A stretch of DNA of 64,000 nt from Megascapheus bottae (taxonomy: Eukaryota; Chordata; Mammalia; Rodentia; Geomyidae), in contig JANJXV010000016.1 in assembly GCA_024803745.1 (NCBI GenBank), positions 40,976,501-41,040,500 on the forward strand, written 5' to 3'. Shown here piece by piece: positions 50,272 to 59,200 of the stretch. The first letter of the stretch is position 1; every line of letters begins with the position of its first letter. The notes beneath the pieces were generated by a model, which saw only the letters and a program-made list of their open reading frames with translations, did no database searches and was not told the origin of the DNA. A program made the position numbers and the translations under genes.

Positions 50272-53200
50272 ACTGTGTACAGATTCACTCACAAAGAGTA
50301 CACATTAGAAAGAAGACACTATTCTGTACCACCCAAGGAAAATCTATCACCCTGCTAATCCTATCATATATATCTTCATTTGACAAGAGGCTTTTCCTGC
50401 TTTGATGTCATCTTTCACAAATGAATATACGGGGTGAGGGAGGGGAGGGGGGCAGGAGCTCCTCAAGAACATTGCAGATGCCTGCCAGCAAGCAGTCTGG
50501 TATGCTTTCCTGTGTCCATCTGTGATCACTTCACTTCAGTAAGCTGACATAACTAACTGGGAACAAGGCTGCCGTAGCTCTAATAACAGGAAGACACCAA
50601 TCCCTCAACCCTCTCCTTACCAGTTGCTGCTTCCCAGTGGTTGGCCAGTGCTGAAGTAATAAACGGGAAGGAGACAGACCCTGCTTTCCTCAGGAGCGTG
50701 GTGAGAAGACCACATAAATGTGTCCATGTGCGATAAAAAGCTGATTCCAACTCAAGATCTGTAAAGTTTATCCAAACATTTTAAGTTATTAACACAAAGG
50801 ATAGAATCTTTCAAAAGAGTATTTACAACACATTATTACACTTACAGTGTAAAATAAAACAAATAAATACAATCTAAAAGTCCTTTCAATGACCTTATCT
50901 TTTCCACTGCCTTCTTTTTTTTTTTTTATTTTTTGGCAGTGCTGGAATTCGCACTGAGTCTCACACTTCCTAGGCTGGCACTCTACCACCTGAGCCATGC
51001 CTCTAAAGCTGATCTGGGTGGTAATCTTCAAGATGAAGCTAACAGACTTTGCCGCCCAGGCTGCCTCTGACCCTTCATCTTACGGATCTCAGTTTCCTGA
51101 GAAGTTAGGATTACGGGGGTGACCCACCAATGCCCACCTCCATTATTTCATAAACATACCTCACCTCCACACAGATCTTCATCTTACTATAACACACTGA
51201 GCAACCACTGCAAAGTAGGACAATCGGAACAGAAGCAGTAACTGCAGAGGTACACACTAGGTACACATTAGGGCACTCTGCAACCATATGACACTGTGCT
51301 AGCTCTCTCACACACTTTTCTCCTGTTCTCTTTACTCTCCAGCTTTGTGCAGAGGTGAGAAGGAAAACATCAGATAGCAAGGTCAAGTATGGAAAAAAAT
51401 TTCCTCCAACAGTAAAGAAACTGTGACTCAAAAGAGGATTCTGCAGCCTTCCCATGTCTGACAATGTTAGCCATGAACCCTCAAGAGCAAGCCCTCGGTC
51501 TCCACGCCTGTGTTAGGTAAAAATACAATTTAAAAACTTCTTTCCCTATAAATCCATTTAGAAAAGCACTCTTGCTAGTAGAAAATAACTTCAGATAGTC
51601 CTGCTGTTCTTAGTACTTGATATAATCAGTGACAGGTAAATTATATTTTAAGTAACTATAATAATTCGAGATTACTTTTAGTGATTTGCCAAAGAAATCA
51701 CAAAGGCAAGAGGACTAGTAAACCGTATCTAAAGGCCACCAAGAGCAGCAAGAATGCTCAAGCTCTCTCCTGCACGTAACTCCGGGGTCAGCAGGAGGTC
51801 ACTGCCTCATCACAGGCCGTGGCTCTATTGCTGCACTTATCTGTGCATATTCCACCCGGTCCCTAGCAGTGTCTTATCTCACAAGGGACCAGGCAAGTCC
51901 AGACTGAGAAGTTAAATACTAAATGACAAGCCTAAACAGGTCTAGCCAAGCTCTGGGAGCACTCAGACCACTGTCATAGCTAAGATGGTCACTGCTTGTT
52001 TGCTTGCTTATTTTGTTTCAGACCCGTCCCGAAAGGAGCCATTTTCCTTCTTTTGGAAGTGGAGGCGATACCGCCCGGTGAAGGTGATACTGTCAGCGTC
52101 ACATGCAGAAATGCCAACTGAGCAACGACTGGTCCTCAAGCACTGGGACAATTTCAACATGGGAGAGGTGCCCAGGGCCAGCACTGCTACATCAATACAC
52201 TTCACTTTCCACACCTGAACCCAACAAATGCAAACAATTCACAGGACTAAATAAGAAGGAACAATCATTAATTACCAAGTAGTCCAATACTTTATCATTA
52301 CTTATGATTTTATTATAAATGATCTCTCTTCTGTTTCATTTTCTTCTCAGCACTAGGGATCATACCAGAGCAAAGCAAGTGCTTCTGCTCTGTGCCCTAC
52401 CCTCAGCCTAAATTCCATTTCATTTTCTCCCCCACAGTAGAAGTGAAGTTTCAGCACTGCATTCAACTTAACTTCATAAAATACTTCCCAATCATTTAAG
52501 ACCTTAGGAAAAACATGATATTATATGCCAAACTAGCTTATGTTGTTATTACAAATGACTTATCGGCCTTACAAATGACTTATTTGGCCTTAGCCACAGT
52601 TTATAAGAATAATTAACATCTCAAATCCACTGTGCTTTATAATAAGACCTGGAAAGCTTTGCCTTTATTTCAACTGACAGACAGGGACAGTCTTTATTAT
52701 GGCATACTTGCCTTAAGTGGTCTCTTGGAACCATTTAAAACCATCCAAACTATAAAATACACCATCAAAGGCTTTCAAAATACTGCCAAACACACAAACA
52801 CACACACACACAATGTAACCTTGAAGTATCTGGAGCAAAGATTTTTTTTTTCTTTCTCCAATATTATTTGCTTCTGACCTACACAAAGTAAAATAAAACT
52901 AGTCAGGAACCAGCAGTTCGCACGTATATCCCTGCCTATGCAGGAGGCTGAGCTCTAAGGATCGCAGTTCAAAGGTAGCTTATGCAGAAGTCTGTCAAGA
53001 CTCTTCTTTCTCACTGAGTAGTAAAAAGCCAGAAGTGGTTATGTGGCTTAGGGTTCTAAGTTTAAGTCCCAAAACTGGCAAAAGAAAGAAAACTTACCTG
53101 ATACATCTTTGATGCCAATAGTGAAAACTCTAATGACATTAGTGATTAGCGGTTTCAGAATTTTGTCCTGGGTCACAAGGTTAGTATCTACCAATAAACA

Positions 53201-56200
53201 GGACTGCAGAAGCCTGGACAAAGAGGACAGATATTCCAGAAGAAAGGAAACCTATTTGCAAAAGAAAATAATGTATAAGAATATATACAAAAATACCATC
53301 CGAGTGATGCAATATTTCACTTTTCTATGCATTATAATAAGCCCTTTTGGTACCATAAGTTAAAATACTAATAATATAATTCTGTAGTTTAGAAATGAAC
53401 ATATATCAGGCACAGCATTGTTTTTCTCATAATGTCAGTATGTTATCAATTAGCACTATAAACTATACCACCACCAAACAAAGCAGTATGGTCAAAGTCA
53501 CAATCTACATCCTATTTAAAGGAACGTCCTCATAGTTTTATAACTTATCTATGCTGTAGAATCAGGATTGGGAGGAAGAATAGAAGGGTATTCCAGAGCC
53601 ATAATGGACGCTGTTCTGTTAAGAAAGATTGTGACAAACACCCCCCAAAGTGTACACAAGGTGAAAACTCTGGCCTACCAGCCTAGATTTGCTACAAATA
53701 AAATGAATATATATTCTGTCTTGGTCCTTCATTATCTTCTTTTCTTAACTAGGAAATCAGTGGCTCACACCTATAATCCAAGCTACTCATGAAGCTGAGA
53801 TATAAAGATCATGGTTTTAAACCAGCCAGGGCAGAAAACTCAATGACACCCTTATCTCCAACAAGCCATTCAAAAAAGCTGGAAGTGGCAGTGTGGCTCA
53901 AGTGGTAGAGCACTAGTCTTGACTAGGTCACAGAGGCTTAAGGATAGTACCCAGGACCAGTGTTCAAGCCTCAGGATTGGCATGCATAAATAAATAAATT
54001 AATTAATTAATCATATTCTTAAGTATAAAAAAGCACCAGTAAATAAGCCTATACCTAGAATTTCCTAATTATAATTTATAAGTATTATATCATAAATATT
54101 CTTTAAAAAAAATCCTCTAACTGGGTGCCAGTGCTTCATGCCTATAATTCTAGCTATTCAGCAAGATGAGATCTGAGGATCAAAGTTCAAAGCTAGTCCA
54201 GGCATGAAAATCCATGGGACTCTTATCTCCAATTAACAGCCAGAAAACTGGAAGTGGTGCTGTGACTCAAAGTGGTAGAGCACTAACCTTGAGTTGAAGA
54301 GCTCAGGGTCAGTGCCCAGGCCCAGATTCAAGCCCCACAAGCAAAAAAAAAAACAAAAAAACAAAAACAAAAGTCAAACAACAACAAAAAAATCCTCAAT
54401 GTACAGCAATGAAGCAAAACCCTATGATGCTTCCTTTATCTACCACACCATTCATACAGATATACACACCATAAATACACATATATACACATGCACACAC
54501 ATATACATATACAAAATATGACACACACACATATATGTATACACATACATATACTTCATCTTTTTTTCTTTTTTCTTTTTTCTTTTTTTATTGTAATTAG
54601 TAAAAGGGTTACATGATATTTGCCAGATAGAAGGTGCATTAATTCACATACACTGATACCCTTATATACTTCATCTTATTCTGACCTTTGTGGTCAAGTA
54701 CTGATATATAGCATGTGAAGTAGCTTTCTCTATGCATGACTCTTGGAAAGTCTGTCCACCACAAGCTTGAACACAAAACCTTAAACCTCATCAGCTAATA
54801 ACCCGCCGGTCTGCCCACATGCTCTGACCCCACAACCACAGTGCTCACTCATCAGCTCAGGTCTCAGCTCACAGGGCACCTTCATGTCTTCTCTGACCAC
54901 ATAAAATATTATCTTCCCCCAACCCCTGCCTCCACAACCCTTTGTACTGGTCCCCATTTCGTCTTCTCCATTCTTTTTCACCATCTTCTGCCCTCAGTAC
55001 AGGACAGACGCCATATGACTTAACTCATTTCTGCATCAATATTGACTAGAGCAAAATCTGACAGAAGCTGAAGAATTTTCTGGAATAACTGGAAGATCCT
55101 ACACAAGCACCAATAGCCAGGAAGCATTAATATCCATAAGGCAAGCAGTGCAGAGCTGAGACCATCTGTCTGGAACCCACCTACCACCCACCTGCCCTGT
55201 GAGATCCCCACCTCAGACACTTTCTTGGTAACCAGAGGTACTAATAAACCTTACATTATTGCTGTGAGGACTGCATAAAGCACCCGTAAAGTTTGTCACT
55301 AATACTCCTTATGCATTGCTCAAGTATTGAATGCCACGGGAAAGGTGTTATGTTAAACTTCCGGGAAACAAAATAGATCAACACAGACCAGAGGCCTTGC
55401 CTCACTTTGCTTGCTGTGGCCATCTCAGATTCAACTCCAGCAATTCTGGCTCTATCCACATCCCATCCCTGGGGCCTTGCTAGGTCTGTAGGACCAGTTT
55501 TCCCACTGGCTTCGGGTCACACATCACTGTCTGAGAGAGGCTGAGGTTCTCCTTGGACACTTCCTGTCCCCTGCTCTATGTTTGTCATCCTCAGATGTGC
55601 ATGCATTTATTCATTATCTGTCTCCTACAGGGAAGGGAAAATCTTGGTTCTACTCATGTAGGAAAGATCCTGGTACACGGAAGGTGCTCAACAGATTTGC
55701 TGATTAGACAGACAAGAACTGTAGAACAGGCCGATGCACACTTGAACAGGCACACTGCTTCAGAGGGGAGGTGCAGCACCCCCACCCCAAAATGAGGCCT
55801 TCACGTCCACCTCTAAGAACACACCTGACTTCATTACCCGTAGTAAATGCACCCTTTCTCACTAAAGATAGAACAATCCCAATTAACTTGTAATTCTGAA
55901 ATAAAATTTCTAGGAGCAAGAACTACACAAAAGTCATTTCAGCCAGAGCTGAAAAACAATAAACATCTGTGAAGAAAAAAAGAACAGATTTATTCTTTTC
56001 AGATTAGGTCTTAAACATACAGCTAATTTAGCCACCAAGAAATTTTAGCAACTTGATTTATATGAAAAAAGCAGACGTAACAGAGAAGGCTTTAAAATCA
56101 CAGAAGAGATGTGTGGGCTACAGCAATGCCCCATTTAAAGGGAAGCGCCATGATATCTGGACATGTCATTAAAAGTGTACAGCTGGTCAATAAGGAGACA

Positions 56201-59200
56201 TGATAGTGTATAAGTGTTTGAACCCATGCAATCACCATATCATACCATACTCATCCCCAAAGATAGTCATCCTTCTTTTATGGTTGGAGACCCTCCCCCA
56301 AACCACCAGCAGGGGCTGCAGAAGGCAAAGAAATTCTGGGTGAGAGGCAGACGAGTTACTTACATGCGCCTGAATGTCTTCAACCGGAGGAGAGGCAGGC
56401 AGGGGGGTCCTGAGGTCCTGGATGCACATCTCTATGAGTGGGACATTCACAATGCTGGGAAGGACAGACATGATTCTTAGTATATGTCTTACTGAAGATC
56501 AATAAAGCTGGACTTTAGTGTGAAAGAAAACCTGAATAGGATCAAGAGAAAATTCTTCCATAACTAAAGAGAATGCCTATCCAGCATTTCAGAAAATAGG
56601 AAAAAAAAAATATATATATATATATATTTCTTTTTAGGAAATATTTTGATAAATGTGAGAAACAAAAGATTCTGAAACCAAGAAAATCAAAGAAAGTTTA
56701 CTTATTAAAAATAAAACAAAGCTAGGTGCCAGTGGCTCATATCTGTAATCCTAACTATTCAGGAAGCTGAGATTTAAGGATCACAGTTCAAAGCCAGCCC
56801 AGGCATGAAACTCCATGAGACTCTTACTTCCATTAACCACTAGAAAACTGGAAGTGGCAATGTGGCTTAAAGTAGTAAAGCACCAACCTTGAGCTGAAGA
56901 GCTCAGGGACAGCACCCAGGCCCAGAATTAAAGTCCCATGATCGATAAGGATAAAAAAAAAAAAAAGTAGAATAAAATACAGGAAGCCTTTGCTTCCAGA
57001 CCATATGGACTCAGAGCTACAAGATTCAGCTGGCTTATATGAAGCCTGGATATTATTAGAGTTCTTGTGGTCATTCATACAGTAGCAGGCAGGAAGGGAA
57101 GTCACCTGACTATAGTTACTTCTGCAAACTTGGTAGGCACCACAGTAGAAAAGTATGGCAAATAAATATGAAAGGCATAATCACAACCCACTGAAGTAAA
57201 ACAAAATATCCCAACACTGACCCACTACTGACTGCATTATGACTTTAGATAGATCTGAATTTAACACCTAGGCCTTTCTTATTCTACTGTGTAAGAAAAT
57301 CAGAAAATTATGACAGAGACTCAATAATGCTAGCTAAGTGAAAACTCAAGGAATGAAATAATTATTTCTTTAAATTTTATTAGAATAGTTATTGAAGGAA
57401 AGTTTAGTTTCTTATAATCAAATATTCCATATATTTCAATGATTTTTAATCCAAGGGCATCATTCTGACAAGATTACTGGGGAGATGGGTCCTCAAACTA
57501 CTTTATTTACAAGTAGAAGAATCAGGAAGATTGCACCAAGATCCTTGAATACACCTGAGGGAAAATACAGCTTAGAAACCCTGCATTAAAAAACCAAACC
57601 AAACCAAAACACCCAGCAACGTTGGCCTCAACTGTCAATGTAAGAAGTTAATACAAGTCTGTTAAAAAACAAGATAGAAAGTATTTGACAACTGTGGCAA
57701 TAGTAAAAACTTGGGGTATAGTCTAATGACTCTAAAAAAGAACAAATATGGGCCGGGAGTTTGGCCTAGTGGTAGAGTGCTTGCCTAGCATGCACGAAGA
57801 CCCGGGTTCGATTCCTCGGTACCACATACATAGAAAAAAAGCTGGAAGTGGTGCCGAGGCTCAAGTGGTAGAGCTCTAGCCTTGAGAAAGTCCAAGGACA
57901 GTGCTCAGGCCCTGAGCCCAAGCCCAAGACTGGCCCCCCCCCAAAAAAAGAACAAAAATGTGTTCCCAGCACACAAGGTATCTCTATGAATCCAAGAAAA
58001 GAGCTGTATCCACCACTGCACCTCCTCTTACCTACAGAGCATCTCTGGGAGACCAGCTTGCTGCAAGGCATCTGCAGTGTCTCTTGCAGCAACGACCAAG
58101 AGGTTGTCTAAGAGGCCGCAGACTGCTGAGAGAAGAGATGAGGTAACAAGCACTCGTGGCTTGGACAGTGCGGCAGACAGGGATGAGTCACGGGGTGGTC
58201 GTGAAGGTATGGATCCGTGGTGACCTACTAATAAAAATGGGCATCAAAATGACTATTTACCGTTGGTTATTCATCCTGCTCTCAAGTTCTTACAATCACA
58301 GGTAAGTTCTTAAAATGATGAAGAGGAACGGCTGGCCACCTCTGTTTAACCCTGAGGCAAGCAAGTCAGGATGCCCTTCCCGTCACAGGAGTGGTGTTTT
58401 CACACACATGCACAAGACCACGTGTGTATTTGAACGTGTGTACACCAGGGAGGAAGGAGAACAGCCCAGGCAGGGCATTCACATGCCCTGTGGTCTCAGA
58501 CACTGAGGGACAGAAAGTCCATAATCTTCTTTCTGAAATTCTGGAAACAAGAGTGGTTGTAAACTGAGCATATTTTGCATTTTAGAAAAAAGACACATGT
58601 GCCACAAATTCATTAATGCCTCCAATGGTACAATAAACATATACCATAGCAGGTTGAATAAAGGAGGGAACAGGACCCCCAGTCAAGTCTGAGCATTAGG
58701 TGTGGGCAAAATAAAAGTTTTCAGTAGTTTTAGATTGCAAAATTGAAGATATGTTTCCATCTGCCTTAATACTTTACCCTTAAAAAAACAAAACTGTACC
58801 TTTGAGAAATTCAGACTTACAGAAGAATACCTAAGTACAAAGAATTCTCAGATATTCACCCCAGATTCACTAAGTACTATTCTGCCATATTTAGTTTACT
58901 ACCTGTCCACTGATCTATGTTTTTAATTGTATATACATCACAGATACAATGCCCCTTAATCCTGAACTAATCTTCTACAAACGAGGATATTATCTCTTAT
59001 TACCACACATCATTATTTAAAAAACAAGAAATTAACACTGATGGAACAGCACTGTTACCTATAAAGCATGTCAAACTTTGCCAATCTTCACCTTCTATAT
59101 AGCAAAAAAACCCAAAATGTTACCCATCAGGGGTAACATTGTCTCTTTTTAAACTGGAAGGGTCTCTCAGTCTTTACTTTGTCTTTCTGTTTGAGGCAGT

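Larger units (their letters stand above)
45746..50620 (-). other. RTTN: RTTN intron (about 4.9 kb)
   Basis: Contains two young IDL-Geo SINEs, B4-like pieces at 46140-46260 and 46483-46700, a composite SINE with a CA tail, a HAL1-like element and an AT repeat. Confidence 0.85.
50759..53097 (-). other. RTTN: RTTN intron
   Basis: Contains a B4-like SINE, an unexplained CpG-bearing open patch at 51990-52218, an ID-like fragment near 52340-52410 and a composite SINE next to the donor. Confidence 0.85.
53252..56363 (-). other. RTTN: RTTN intron
   Basis: Two composite SINEs, a (CA/TA)n stretch, an antisense L1 tail and an interrupted L2. Confidence 0.85.
56455..58031 (-). other. RTTN: RTTN intron
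   Basis: Two antisense SINEs and a short TA tract at 56610-56627; otherwise AT-rich with no feature. Confidence 0.85.

Noticed and set aside
51111..51464. 117-codon minus-strand frame as a possible extra RTTN exon
   Set aside because: The neighbouring exons already join in phase and no acceptor/donor pair brackets it. Part of it lies within a B4-like SINE.
55020..55220. Minus-strand frame between two RTTN exons
   Set aside because: It has no rotatin-like sequence or splice sites, and lies in the gap between L2 pieces.
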